A DNA stretch of 41,404 nucleotides, from assembly GCA_964536565.1 (NCBI GenBank), contig CAZHXK010000002.1:1-41404 (forward strand), in the 5' to 3' direction. The position numbers and the translations under genes were made by a program. Source of the DNA: GCA-002688135 sp964536565 (GTDB taxonomy: Bacteria; Patescibacteriota; Patescibacteriia; Magasanikbacterales; GCA-002688135). This document shows positions 22,341-30,180 of this stretch, piece by piece (the stretch's first letter is position 1; every line of letters begins with the position of its first letter). The notes under the pieces are model-generated. The model saw nothing but the letters and a program-made list of their open reading frames with translations, had not been told where the DNA came from and ran no database searches.

Positions 22341-22366
22341 GGACTCTACGGAGTCCTTTTCTATTT
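22341..22366 (+). terminator. Rho-independent terminator of the large RNA
   Basis: The perfect stem GGACTC/GAGTCC with loop TACG is followed by TTTTCTATTT on the plus strand. Confidence 0.8.
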
Positions 22367-22430
22367 GCCAAGATTTTTTAGACCCACGTATCCGATTGTC
22401 AGACCTGACTGCACATCAAGTTTTTAATAT

Positions 22431-22460
22431 CAAAAAATCGCGATGTTCTCGCGATTTTTA
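22431..22460. terminator. Bidirectional terminator after the S41 protease gene
   Basis: The stem ATCGCGA/TCGCGAT (22437-22443 with 22449-22455) is flanked by A6 on the left and T5 on the right. It works for the protease gene on the minus strand and could stop read-through from the plus strand. Confidence 0.8.
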
Positions 22461-23705
22461 TAACTGTTCTCTGAGGAGTTCTTTTCCTCTTTCTAATACA
22501 GTATCAATCGTCAGATCCTCCCCCTGCTCAACAACTACATCCGGCTCAATTCCCTCTCCATTAATTCCCCTGTTATTTGGCGTGAACCATTCAGCTATCG
22601 TAATTTTTACCGCGGATCCATCAGAAAGTTGTTCTAAATCCTGTACTGATCCTTTTCCGAATGTTGTTGTTCCGATAATTGTTGCTGCTTCGTAATCTTG
22701 CAATGCTCCAGCGACAATCTCTGATCCAGATGCAGAGCCACCATTCACAAGCACGATCGTTGGCATTCCTTCCAAGCGCAACTTCCCTTCTCTCATGTAG
22801 TTTTCTATTGAACCATCTGAGAATCGCTCTATCACAACCGGGCCTGCGGGAATCCATTCTGATGCCATTTGTACTGCGGTTGTGAGGAATCCTCCTGGAT
22901 TATTTCTTAAATCAAGCACAACAGCTTTTGCACCAGCTGCGTGTGCATCACGAACTGCTTCGCCGAATAACTGCATTGTGTCACCTCCGAATTGTGCAAC
23001 CTTGATGACAGCTATGTCATCATCAATTTCCCACTGAACACTTTTGAGTACGATTTCTCCTCGTGTGATTGGCGTATCCTGAACCTCAGTAAATCCTTCT
23101 CTGAAAATTCCGAGTGTTACAATTGTTCCTTTTTTACCTCTGATCAAATCAACAGCCTCTTCAACGGACATCGTCAAAGATTCAACACCATCGATCGTAA
23201 CAATATGATCGCCCGCCTGAACCCCAGCGCGCTCTGCTGGTGTGTCTGGCAGTGGAGCTAGAATAACGAGACGCTTATCGCGTATACCAATCTCAGCACC
23301 AATCCCGAAGAATTTTCCAGACAGGTCACTTGTGAATCGCTCCGCTGTTTTTGGTCGGAGGAATGTAGAGTATGGATCATCGAGTGCACCCACGAGCCCT
23401 TCCAGTGATCCATAAAATAAATCGTCGTCATCCACTGGCTTATCTACAAATCGATCCTGAATAATTGACCATACCTCCCAATACAGTTTTGTGTCGACAT
23501 CATCATTCAGTAGGCCTTCTGCGGGAGTAATCAACGCTGGTGCTGCAGCTTGAACATTGTTAAGGCAACATTCTTTGCCTAGTACAGTCCGCTCAACCAC
23601 AACCCCTCCTGCAAACGCCGCAAGAGCTACGAATACTAAAACGTACCCAACAAAAAAACGCTTTATTGGGCGTGTCTTTTTTCTAGTTGTCCGTTTTTTT
23701 GGCAT
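22458..23705 (-). CDS. S41-family C-terminal processing peptidase with PDZ domain
   Basis: This 415-residue protein is counted from the ATG at 23705 (MPKKRTTRKKTRPIKRFFVG); a further upstream start lacks support. A basic N-terminus and one transmembrane helix (residues about 18-36) anchor it outside the membrane. A PDZ domain (about 95-185) has the binding loop GKFFGIGAEIG. The peptidase core has VVLDLRNNPGGFL, the catalytic serine in NGGSASGSEIVAGAL and the catalytic lysine in TTFGKGSVQ. Such Ctp/Prc enzymes trim the C-termini of exported or damaged envelope proteins. Its start lies inside the end of the Nudix gene (23-base overlap), so it belongs to the murA-Nudix-protease operon. Confidence 0.95.
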   Translation of the reverse strand: MPKKRTTRKKTRPIKRFFVGYVLVFVALAAFAGGVVVERTVLGKECCLNNVQAAAPALITPAEGLLNDDVDTKLYWEVWSIIQDRFVDKPVDDDDLFYGSLEGLVGALDDPYSTFLRPKTAERFTSDLSGKFFGIGAEIGIRDKRLVILAPLPDTPAERAGVQAGDHIVTIDGVESLTMSVEEAVDLIRGKKGTIVTLGIFREGFTEVQDTPITRGEIVLKSVQWEIDDDIAVIKVAQFGGDTMQLFGEAVRDAHAAGAKAVVLDLRNNPGGFLTTAVQMASEWIPAGPVVIERFSDGSIENYMREGKLRLEGMPTIVLVNGGSASGSEIVAGALQDYEAATIIGTTTFGKGSVQDLEQLSDGSAVKITIAEWFTPNNRGINGEGIEPDVVVEQGEDLTIDTVLERGKELLREQL

Positions 23706-24252
23706 GATCTGTAGTATAACAGAATTGATTAGCAACCTCAATTAGTGTCTTTTTTTGTTCCGATTCTTTTTCTTCTCTTCGAATTTTATCTTTTTTGAGC
23801 CAATCGAGTGCGCGATCCAGGATAAGCATCGTGTTCTCGTATCCGAGCAGTTTTCTTGACGCCGGCATACTTACCCATCGAATAGCTTTAATCTTTTCCT
23901 CTTTTTGTGGCGTTCCTTTTTCTGATGGTCGCACCTCCATGAGGAAATAGTGAACAACCTTATGAATGCGTAAATTTTTTCGAGTAAATGAAAATTTGAT
24001 TTGTCCAAGCGGCGCCTTCACGCGCAATGATTTTAATCCCATTTCTTCTTTGGTTTCGCGGACTGCAGCTGCTTTAATTGTTTTATCTATATCTTCAAGA
24101 TGTCCTTTTGCGAAAATCCACTTTTTGTATGGATCCAAAATGAATCCTATAAGGATTCGTCCATTGACTCTTTTGAAAACAACTCCGCCCGCAGATACTT
24201 CGTTCACATGCTTCAGTTGTTTTTTTGGTTTATTGTGGAGATGTTTGGGCAT
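23683..24252 (-). CDS. Nudix hydrolase
   Basis: This 189-residue protein opens with a basic stretch, then EVSAGGVVFKR and the Nudix box GHLEDIDKTIKAAAVRETKE followed by EMGL. The core REtkEE carboxylates are intact, but one extra residue lies between the opening Gly and the Arg compared with the standard GX5EX7REUXEEXGU spacing. Nudix enzymes hydrolyse nucleoside diphosphates linked to another group; KGHLED-type boxes occur in diadenosine-polyphosphate hydrolases. The gene overlaps the murA end by 23 bases and the protease start by 23 bases. A charged tail (KIRREEKESEQKK) follows the domain. Substrate unknown. Confidence 0.88.
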   Translation of the reverse strand: MPKHLHNKPKKQLKHVNEVSAGGVVFKRVNGRILIGFILDPYKKWIFAKGHLEDIDKTIKAAAVRETKEEMGLKSLRVKAPLGQIKFSFTRKNLRIHKVVHYFLMEVRPSEKGTPQKEEKIKAIRWVSMPASRKLLGYENTMLILDRALDWLKKDKIRREEKESEQKKTLIEVANQFCYTTDHAKKTDN

Positions 24253-25543
24253 GTTTTTGAATTTGTTTTACTGCCTGTTCGATGGGCTGTGGCAATTCCT
24301 TTTTAATCACTGCTCCGAGCGCAGCAAGACGTTTATCCCATTTGTAGTATCCGCGATCTAAAATATGAGCATCATGAATAGTCGATTCCCCTTCAGCTAT
24401 CAACGCAGCAATAACGAGTGTTGCACCAGCACGCAAATCAATTGATCTGATTTCTCGCCCGTACAGTGGAGTTGGCCCAGTGATGAGAACACGATGTGGA
24501 TCGCAGATCGTTGCGTTTCCACCCATCTTTGTCAGCTCATTAATGTAACCCAATCGTCCTTCAAACATTGTTTCCTGAATCAGAGATGTGCCAGCCGCCT
24601 GCATTGCCACCACTCCAAAAGGAGCTTGAAGGTCCGTAGGGAATGCTGGGTATGGACCAGTTTGCAACTTGAATGCCTTGAGTGATCCATTTGGCATGAC
24701 ATGCAGCGAGTCACCATTGATTTCATATGGTAATCCCATTTTATCCATAAGCGCGAATACAGCGTCGAGATGCTCTGGGACAATTGGTCTCATGTGAATA
24801 TCTCCTCGTGTTGCTGCAGCTGCTGCTATAAACGTTCCGATTTCAATTTGATCTGGGATAATTGCATGCGTACTTCCCTTAAGCGCATCAATTCCGACAA
24901 TAGTAATAGTTGATGTACCCCGACCAGAGATTCGAGCACCCATCCCGACAAGCATGTCGATAAGGTTACACACATGCGGCTCGCGTGCAGCGAGCTTGAT
25001 TGTTGTTGTGCCGTTCGCAAGTGATGCCGCCATCAATGCATTCTCTGTTGCGGTCACTGAGAATCGCGCGAAGAAGGTAGATCCCTTCAACTCTGTTGCA
25101 GAAAGTTTCAGTCCACCTTCAATACGTTTTACTTCTGCCCCGAAACCTCTGAAGACAGCTATGTGATCATCAAGAGGTCTGTTTCCTAAAATGCATCCTC
25201 CTGGTTCTGATAGTTCGATTTGTTTAAAACGCGCCATGAGTGGACCCATCAATAACACACTCGAGCGCATCGATTTTACCTGTTTTTTGTCGAGCAAGTT
25301 AAAGTCGAGATTGTCACACTGAATTTTGACTGTATGTTCTTCGATCCATTCAACCGTTCCACCCAAGCTCTCGATAATCTTGAGCATATTGGCAGCATCG
25401 GTGATTCGTGGTACATTCTTGAGCGTTACTGGTTCACGCGTTAAGATCGTAGCAGCAATACACGGCAAAACCGCGTTTTTCATACCAAAAATAGGCACTT
25501 CTCCACGGAGTTTTGCTCCTCCTAATATGTTTACTGATGGCAT
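24230..25543 (-). CDS. murA: UDP-N-acetylglucosamine 1-carboxyvinyltransferase
   Basis: This 437-residue enzyme adds enolpyruvate from PEP to UDP-GlcNAc, the first committed step of peptidoglycan synthesis, in the cytoplasm. It begins MPSVNILGGAKLRGEVPIFG with the conserved KNA motif in GMKNAVLPCIAA. The catalytic cysteine lies in the loop PGGCILGNRPLDDH, so it is a fosfomycin-sensitive Cys-type enzyme in principle. DLQAPFG and the RPIVPEHLDAVF region fit the family. I use the ATG at 25543 because the longer frame to 25627 adds sequence that overlaps the promoter. A TTGACC-17-TACTAT promoter lies at 25568-25596. It heads an operon with the Nudix and S41 protease genes. Confidence 0.95.
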   Translation of the reverse strand: MPSVNILGGAKLRGEVPIFGMKNAVLPCIAATILTREPVTLKNVPRITDAANMLKIIESLGGTVEWIEEHTVKIQCDNLDFNLLDKKQVKSMRSSVLLMGPLMARFKQIELSEPGGCILGNRPLDDHIAVFRGFGAEVKRIEGGLKLSATELKGSTFFARFSVTATENALMAASLANGTTTIKLAAREPHVCNLIDMLVGMGARISGRGTSTITIVGIDALKGSTHAIIPDQIEIGTFIAAAAATRGDIHMRPIVPEHLDAVFALMDKMGLPYEINGDSLHVMPNGSLKAFKLQTGPYPAFPTDLQAPFGVVAMQAAGTSLIQETMFEGRLGYINELTKMGGNATICDPHRVLITGPTPLYGREIRSIDLRAGATLVIAALIAEGESTIHDAHILDRGYYKWDKRLAALGAVIKKELPQPIEQAVKQIQKHAQTSPQ

Positions 25544-25567
25544 ATAATCATTATCGTTAGGTGGCGT

Positions 25568-25596
25568 ATAGTATAGCAGATAACGTCCTGGGTCAA
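25568..25596 (-). promoter_or_regulatory. murA operon promoter
   Basis: TTGACC (25591-25596), a 17-base spacer and TACTAT (25568-25573), with an alternative extended TGcTATACT two bases upstream, precede murA by 24 bases. Confidence 0.6.
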
Positions 25597-25643
25597 CAGC
25601 AATGACGTGATTCCAACGAGAACTCATGTCACACTAAAAAAGT

Positions 25644-26948
25644 ATGGCGAAATTACCAAAATTTGTATTTCCAATATTTTTAACACTTTTTTTCCTCGCA
25701 GCTCCTGCGCTGATTTTTTTTGCGTCTGGATATCGCTTTGATTCTAAGACTGGCCAGGTTTCGCGCGTTGGAATTATCATTGTTGACGGTGAACCACGTG
25801 ATACACATGTGTATTTAAATGATGAGTTGGTTGATACGCGACTACCACTAAAACAGAAAGGTGTGCAGCCAGGCATCTACGATATTCGATTAACAAGTGG
25901 TGGCCATCACGATGCATGGTTCCGTCGCGATTTACGCTCTGGCGAAAGCATGGTTATCTCCCCTATCTTTCTTTTGCTCACATCAATACCCGAGTTAGTT
26001 CGAGAAGGTTCGGTTCTGTCTGTAACTCCACATGCTGATCGAGATCAATTCCTCGTGGAAATAAAACATGCAACAGGTAAACAGCTATTCCTGTACCACG
26101 CACAACAGGACACATGGACATCACTCTACACAACAGATTCGCTTTCTGATTGGGAGCTATCTTTCAACCAAGACTATTCAAAAATACTTTTACAAACACG
26201 CGGACTTTTCCGCATCATCTCTTTGGACGAGTCGCCTATTACACCACTATTCTATAAGAATGTCGCCTGGTCTAAAACACATGGCAATGAACTGTTTGCC
26301 GTAGATGTACTCGGACAACTCGTGCGATTATCGACCCAGGATTTAAAAACACCTTTGGTGCTGTCTGATGCGACATCTCTTATTTCTGTAGCTCCCGACT
26401 ACGCCCTGATTACCCGCCGCGTCGGAGGAGTTGATCAGTTAGCACGAGTTTCTTTTTCAGATGAAGAGGTTACATATGTTGATGAATTCCGAAATACAGC
26501 TTTCTACGCGGATGCAGGAGAGTCCGGACTCTTTATTCATGATGGGAACGTTGCACACCACACAAGCAATGGACTAGAACCTCTCGTAGATTTTGATCAA
26601 CATCGCGTAGTATGGACTGAGGAATCTGGTGAGCACGTTGCCTACATTTATAATGCATTTGAAATTGTGAGATGGAATCCTGGTACACAAGACATCACTG
26701 CAGTTGCGAGATACAGCGGGGATGTTCGTGCAGTTGAACCACTCATCGGAACACCATACATTCTTATTGCGAGAGGTAACGAACTACTCGCACTCAACAC
26801 CACAGAGACAGAACATCAAACAACTGTGCTTTTGCGGGATGTGCTGATCGATCATATTCAGAGTGACTCGAAAGGAACCACTGCTACAATTTCTGGCGCT
26901 ATCGGAGATGAAACTGGACTATTTTCACTCGAGCTTCGGGAGGATTAA
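25644..26948 (+). CDS. Membrane-anchored PEGA-domain-like protein with beta-rich extracellular part
   Basis: This 434-residue protein has one N-terminal transmembrane helix (residues about 6-27: VFPIFLTLFFLAAPALIFFA). Next comes a PEGA-like domain (about 45-110) with VDGEPRDTHVYLNDELVDTR and QPGIYDIRLTSGGHH. The remaining 300 residues are regular short beta-strands separated by turns, like a WD/propeller-type solute-binding fold, without catalytic motifs. PEGA proteins bind at the cell surface. It is divergent from murA, with the two starts 100 bases apart and sharing the regulatory region. No function beyond surface location can be given. Confidence 0.75.
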   Translation: MAKLPKFVFPIFLTLFFLAAPALIFFASGYRFDSKTGQVSRVGIIIVDGEPRDTHVYLNDELVDTRLPLKQKGVQPGIYDIRLTSGGHHDAWFRRDLRSGESMVISPIFLLLTSIPELVREGSVLSVTPHADRDQFLVEIKHATGKQLFLYHAQQDTWTSLYTTDSLSDWELSFNQDYSKILLQTRGLFRIISLDESPITPLFYKNVAWSKTHGNELFAVDVLGQLVRLSTQDLKTPLVLSDATSLISVAPDYALITRRVGGVDQLARVSFSDEEVTYVDEFRNTAFYADAGESGLFIHDGNVAHHTSNGLEPLVDFDQHRVVWTEESGEHVAYIYNAFEIVRWNPGTQDITAVARYSGDVRAVEPLIGTPYILIARGNELLALNTTETEHQTTVLLRDVLIDHIQSDSKGTTATISGAIGDETGLFSLELRED

Positions 26949-26951
26949 GTC

Positions 26952-26980
26952 TTGACATTCTTACCAAATAAGTGTACTAT
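26952..26980 (+). promoter_or_regulatory. Sigma-70-type promoter for the 27008 gene
   Basis: A perfect TTGACA (26952-26957), a 17-base spacer and TACTAT (26975-26980) begin 3 bases after the preceding stop codon. GGAG precedes the ATG at 27008. Confidence 0.75.
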
Positions 26981-27007
26981 CGATTCGTTCTTTTATTTGG
27001 AGTTAGT

Positions 27008-27559
27008 ATGGAAACCGAGAGAGTTTATAGTCGAAACACGTGGCACTACAAACGGTACGCAGCGCTGTACAGAAAACGCGATAAGCCGATCCCTGAGCAT
27101 GCTCATATTTGTACGTACTATTGGATGGCGATGCTCGGACCGATGCTGTACACACTAGGCAGCTTTTTGTTCAGATCATGCATTCAATTCGTCAACTTCT
27201 TTGCTGTTGCATGGGGCGTGGGATACTTCAATCGAACTGGTGATGTATTCATCCTTTTCGAAGGTTTCCAAATCGGGAAGCATAAAGTTCGCCCATCAGC
27301 CTTCATGATGTGGGTGCCTCCGACGATGTTCATGGTTGGACATGGAACGGAGATACTTCTAGTAGGCACAGTACTTGGGACATTTGGCTCCATATTGGCA
27401 GCAATGGGAGTACTAGCAGCTGTTTTGTTTGCAGCTTTTGCTCTGATTGAAATTATTGACGATTCCCGAACCTGGGACTTTGCCCAGCTCACTCGCTCCT
27501 ACATCAGTACGAAGTGGAACGGAGTCTGCCCCACCATTACCTTCTCAGACACAGAGTGA
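27008..27559 (+). CDS. Small hypothetical membrane protein
   Basis: This 183-residue protein is counted from the ATG at 27008, chosen because TTTGGAG stands 6 bases upstream and the promoter at 26952 would start transcription just before it. An amphipathic, basic and aromatic N-terminus (METERVYSRNTWHYKRYAAL) is followed by a helix around residues 42-68 and two further hydrophobic segments around 95-140. I do not recognise the family. The gene is monocistronic with its own promoter and terminator, set between murA-divergent PEGA gene and a convergent gene. Confidence 0.65.
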   Translation: METERVYSRNTWHYKRYAALYRKRDKPIPEHAHICTYYWMAMLGPMLYTLGSFLFRSCIQFVNFFAVAWGVGYFNRTGDVFILFEGFQIGKHKVRPSAFMMWVPPTMFMVGHGTEILLVGTVLGTFGSILAAMGVLAAVLFAAFALIEIIDDSRTWDFAQLTRSYISTKWNGVCPTITFSDTE

Positions 27560-27564
27560 CTTAC

Positions 27565-27588
27565 GCCACCTTCGGGTGGTTTTTTATT
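27565..27588 (+). terminator. Rho-independent terminator of the 27008 gene
   Basis: CCACC-TTCG-GGTGG (27566-27579) is followed by TTTTTTATTT on the plus strand. Confidence 0.9.
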
Positions 27589-27594
27589 TGTATT

Positions 27595-27618
27595 AAAAAA
27601 CCGAGGATATTTCCTCGG
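27595..27618 (-). terminator. Rho-independent terminator of the 27625 gene
   Basis: CCGAGGA/TCCTCGG (27601-27607 with 27612-27618) is followed by six Ts on the minus strand. Confidence 0.9.
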
Positions 27619-27624
27619 TGTGCT

Positions 27625-28404
27625 CTACAGGCCGTAACCCTGGACCCATGTTTTTAAGTATGACGCTGCTCCGGTATTTTCGGGCTTTTTCACCATGCCG
27701 TATTCACAGAGCCATTTCTGTGTGCGGTCCCATCCGAGGCAGTATTCTGCACCCCCACCCTGGTAGTTACCACTGTTTTGAAATGCACTACTTACTGCTA
27801 ATACGTTCAGGCGAGTACTTACACGTGATACATGCAAGAGTAAGGCAACAAGCTCTGTCGCCCCCAAGCCCATTCGCCCAGCAGTCGTTCGCTCGCTCAA
27901 CAGCCTCCGCGCAGATGCACCGCTGTTTCCTCGCGTAGCCAAGCCCATCTCAATATCCAACATCAAATAGCAATCATCATGCGCACTCTTCTGATCCAGC
28001 CGTGCGAATCGCACATCAGACGCACTACGCAGCCCTGCACACTTCACTTGCGCCTTTATGGGAATCTGACATGCCGGAATAGCAATGACAAATGGAATTC
28101 GTCCGGGTTTTACTTCCGGGATATGATGCAAGCCTTCACGTAGTCGCTCAAGCTGACACCTCATATCTTCTTCAGCTGACGGACCTGCTGTCATGAATCC
28201 CTTCTCTACAAGCGTCGCAATCTGACGATCAAACTCTACTTCGTACTCAGCGAGCCGCTCTTGATCTGTTCTCCGGTGCAGCTCTGTGCGTGCTTCACGT
28301 ACAAGCTGTTCCTCATCTTCTGACGCAACCTGTTCTAACGTCATCGTTGTTTGCCTAACAATTGCATCCCACCTCACATACTTCGTCCGCATGCGATCAG
28401 ACAT
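27625..28404 (-). CDS. DUF5701-like hypothetical protein
   Basis: This 259-residue soluble protein has an N-terminal helical, charged region (about residues 20-90, with EARTELHRRTDQERLAEYEV) and a C-terminal alpha/beta domain with RIPFVIAIPACQIPIKAQV, YLMLDIEMG, LGATELVALLLHVS and YCLGWDRTQKWL. The order of these elements (PFVV.IP, LLDVE.G, lower-helix region, LGW....W) resembles uncharacterised family DUF5701; this is from memory and not verified. It is monocistronic: promoter TTGACA-17-TAGATT at 28443-28471, terminator at 27595-27618. No function is known. Confidence 0.6.
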   Translation of the reverse strand: MSDRMRTKYVRWDAIVRQTTMTLEQVASEDEEQLVREARTELHRRTDQERLAEYEVEFDRQIATLVEKGFMTAGPSAEEDMRCQLERLREGLHHIPEVKPGRIPFVIAIPACQIPIKAQVKCAGLRSASDVRFARLDQKSAHDDCYLMLDIEMGLATRGNSGASARRLLSERTTAGRMGLGATELVALLLHVSRVSTRLNVLAVSSAFQNSGNYQGGGAEYCLGWDRTQKWLCEYGMVKKPENTGAASYLKTWVQGYGL

Positions 28405-28442
28405 GTTTTCTCTCTTTGTATACCTGTGTTAAAGAACGCTGT

Positions 28443-28471
28443 AATCTACTACATTTTTACACTCCTGTCAA
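28443..28471 (-). promoter_or_regulatory. Sigma-70-type promoter of the DUF5701-like gene
   Basis: TTGACA (28466-28471), a 17-base spacer and TAGATT (28443-28448) lie on the minus strand; AAAGAGAG precedes the ATG at 28404. Confidence 0.7.
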
Positions 28472-28481
28472 GACTCGCAGC

Positions 28482-28510
28482 AAAAAAATATACCGTGTGA
28501 GGTATATTTT
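28482..28510 (-). terminator. Terminator overlapping the Rieske gene stop codon
   Basis: The 10-bp stem 28485-28494 with 28501-28510 (core ATATACC/GGTATAT) is followed by T-rich sequence on the minus strand. The stop codon of the gene lies in the stem. Confidence 0.7.
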
Positions 28511-28853
28511 AAAACGCGGGATATTCTTTTCTCTCTGTTTCCATTTTATCTAATTGAACATAGACTTTTCCATCTTCTTCCCATATTTTGTATGAGCCTT
28601 GTGATTCTTTTCCAAAACCCTGTCCTGTTTTGAAATGGAATTCCCAGTAGTGCCATGGACATACAATCTTGTCTCCCTTCATCCAACCATCACATAACGG
28701 GCCGTCCTTATGTACACACTTTGAAGTGATGCACCCCAGCTCTCCATCTTTTCGAAAGACAGCACAGTCTTCGAAACCAACAACCACTTTCTTTCCTTTT
28801 CCCTCTGGAAAATCTTCTGAGTTTCCAATGCATTCAATATTTTTATCTGACAT
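28509..28853 (-). CDS. Rieske-type [2Fe-2S] ferredoxin
   Basis: This is a 114-residue single-domain Rieske protein from the ATG at 28853 (MSDKNIECIGNSEDF). The cluster ligands are visible as CVH (in SKCVHKDGPLCDG) and CPWH (in KIVCPWHYWEF), i.e. CxH and CxxH. The rest fits the ferredoxin component of a dioxygenase or nitrite-reductase small-subunit type. No partner oxygenase or reductase gene is nearby, so its electron acceptor is unknown. An ATG at 28871 lies in the palindromic repeat and is less likely. It is followed by a terminator overlapping its stop codon. Confidence 0.88.
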   Translation of the reverse strand: MSDKNIECIGNSEDFPEGKGKKVVVGFEDCAVFRKDGELGCITSKCVHKDGPLCDGWMKGDKIVCPWHYWEFHFKTGQGFGKESQGSYKIWEEDGKVYVQLDKMETERKEYPAF

Positions 28854-28865
28854 AATTTCTAGAAA

Positions 28866-28900
28866 TGTCATCCTGAGCGTTTTAGTCGAAGGATCCCGTT
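28866..28900. repeat. Palindromic repeat, TCATCCTGAGCG family (copy 2, half)
   Basis: 35 bases beginning TGTCATCCTGAGCG and containing GTCGAAGGATCC are identical to the left half of the copy at 32329. The inverted right half is absent. Confidence 0.8.
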
Positions 28901-29063
28901 GGTCTACTGCCGAGTTCTTTCTCCGCTGCGCTTCGGATGTTACGCCGCTTCGGGCGATTTTTAATACTCCGCTCTGCCGTGCAGAGCTGCGGCACTTATA
29001 GTAACGGAAAAGAATGCTATCGCATTCGTTTTCCTAACTTGCTCAGAGCTTTCATGCCAATCT
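28901..29063. other. Non-coding stretch rich in hairpins
   Basis: No gene is seen. Hairpins occur at 28953-28966 (CGCC/GGCG then T-rich), 28971-28987 (GCTCTGC-CGT-GCAGAGC) and 29006-29034 (GGAAAA and GAATGC pairing with GCATTC and TTTTCC, one bulge). It looks like degraded palindromic elements plus possible terminators between the rmlA-like gene and the Rieske gene. Confidence 0.5.
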
Positions 29064-30152
29064 TTAGAGCTCTACAAGCGAATTATCCCCAATCACTAAC
29101 TTGTGTCCCGATGGCTTAGTATCATTAGCTGCAACTACCGTTGCACCCTTTCCGATAATGGAATCAGCAATCCGTTTAGGACATTTTATCGTAACATCGT
29201 CGAAAACGATAGAGTGCTCAATTTCGGTTTGATAAATTTCACAATTATTTCCGATTGAAGTGTAGGGGCCGATGTATGAGTTATGAATAACACAGTTGTC
29301 GCCAATTGTTACAGGCCCACGAATGAGCACACCATCAGCAATGACCGTTCCTTTTCCAATCGCAACCTTCCCTTGAATGTTCGCATTATGTGCTACGTTT
29401 GCTTCAGCATGTACACCGACATCACCTGTTTTAATTTCGTCTAAAATAAACTGATTTCCAATGAGCAAGTCCTTTGGCTTTCCTGTGTCCTTCCACCACC
29501 CCGTGATTTCTTCGTATCCAATGTTTAAATTATTGTCGATGTAGTATTGATGAATGTCTGTGATTTCGTATTCACCACGATGTGAAAGCGTCATGTTCTC
29601 AACTGCATCGAGTGCATGCTTATCGTAGAGATAAATTCCTGTGATCGCGTAGTCAGATTTCGGTGCACTTGGTTTTTCCTCAACGCGAATAATTCTTCCA
29701 TCGACAATTTCTGGCACACCGAACCGTTCCGGATCAGGAACTTTTGATAATGCCAGCAAACAATTCATGTTGTCATTTTTGAAACGTTGCACCATTGCGG
29801 ATAGATCTGCGAGCAAAATATTATCACCAAGATACATGAGGAATGGCGTACCATCTAGAAAACCATGATCCTTTGCATTCTTCACAATATGAGCCAATCC
29901 TTTCGCACCACCCTTTTGTTCAATGTATGTAAGTTGGCATCCGAACTGCGATCCATCTCCGCACGCCTCACGAATCTCAGTCTCGCCTGGATTTACGTTG
30001 ATAGCTATATCAGTTACGCCAGCCGCTACAATTTTATCAATAGCATAAGCAAGCATGGATTTATTTGCCAAAGGGATGAGGTGTTTGTTTCGGTTCCATG
30101 TGATGGGGCGGAGGCGTGTTGCGTGCCCGCCGGCGGTGATGAGTGCTTTCAT
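29064..30152 (-). CDS. rmlA: Sugar-1-phosphate nucleotidyltransferase, glucose-1-phosphate thymidylyltransferase type with left-handed beta-helix
   Basis: This is a 362-residue enzyme. The nucleotidyltransferase domain starts KALITAGGHATRLRP (GGxxTRLxP signature) with the lysine-containing NRNKHLIPLANKSM, LMYLGDNILLADL (metal-binding D) and EEKPSAPKSDYAITGIY. A C-terminal hexapeptide-repeat domain (about residues 255-360: VGVHAEANVAHNANIQG and so on) makes it the long form of RmlA-type enzymes. It is expected to activate glucose-1-phosphate with dTTP, first step of dTDP-rhamnose synthesis. The RmlB-RmlD fusion at 36262 supports this. The exact sugar and nucleotide need testing. It is the last gene of the GT2 block. 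Confidence 0.85.
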   Translation of the reverse strand: MKALITAGGHATRLRPITWNRNKHLIPLANKSMLAYAIDKIVAAGVTDIAINVNPGETEIREACGDGSQFGCQLTYIEQKGGAKGLAHIVKNAKDHGFLDGTPFLMYLGDNILLADLSAMVQRFKNDNMNCLLALSKVPDPERFGVPEIVDGRIIRVEEKPSAPKSDYAITGIYLYDKHALDAVENMTLSHRGEYEITDIHQYYIDNNLNIGYEEITGWWKDTGKPKDLLIGNQFILDEIKTGDVGVHAEANVAHNANIQGKVAIGKGTVIADGVLIRGPVTIGDNCVIHNSYIGPYTSIGNNCEIYQTEIEHSIVFDDVTIKCPKRIADSIIGKGATVVAANDTKPSGHKLVIGDNSLVEL

Positions 30153-30160
30153 ATTTTAGG

Positions 30161-30180
30161 GTGTAGGGTGTAGTTTCTTA
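30161..30180. repeat. Degenerate short repeat before the rmlA-type gene start
   Basis: GTGTAGGGTGTAGTTTCTTA reads as degenerate CTACACC units on the minus strand between the start codon and the palindromic repeat. A related stretch is at 32301-32326. Confidence 0.5.

Larger units (their letters stand above)
21439..22366 (+). ncRNA. Candidate large structured non-coding RNA, about 920 nt, family unknown
   Basis: A good promoter (21404-21432) and a good terminator (22341-22366) bracket about 920 bases without a believable long reading frame. Local and nested helices are frequent: 21640-21655 (CATGAC-GCCG-GTCATG), 21657-21665 with 21685-21693, 21702-21711 with 21761-21770, 21887-21894 with 21923-21930 (approximate), 21981-21986 with 22011-22016, 22082-22100, and 22143-22182. 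Two of these helices use three G-U pairs that would be A-C mismatches on the other strand, favouring a plus-strand RNA. I could not match it to tmRNA, RNase P RNA, 6S, SRP or group I/II intron cores. Size and layout resemble the class of large ornate bacterial RNAs. Two tiny frames with good ribosome-binding sites lie inside (21576 and 22132). Confidence 0.6.

Noticed and set aside
20902..22366. RNase P RNA as an explanation of either RNA
   Set aside because: The conserved GAGGAAAGUC and ACAGAA...GGCUUA elements could not be found on either strand. A covariance search is still needed to exclude a very divergent form.
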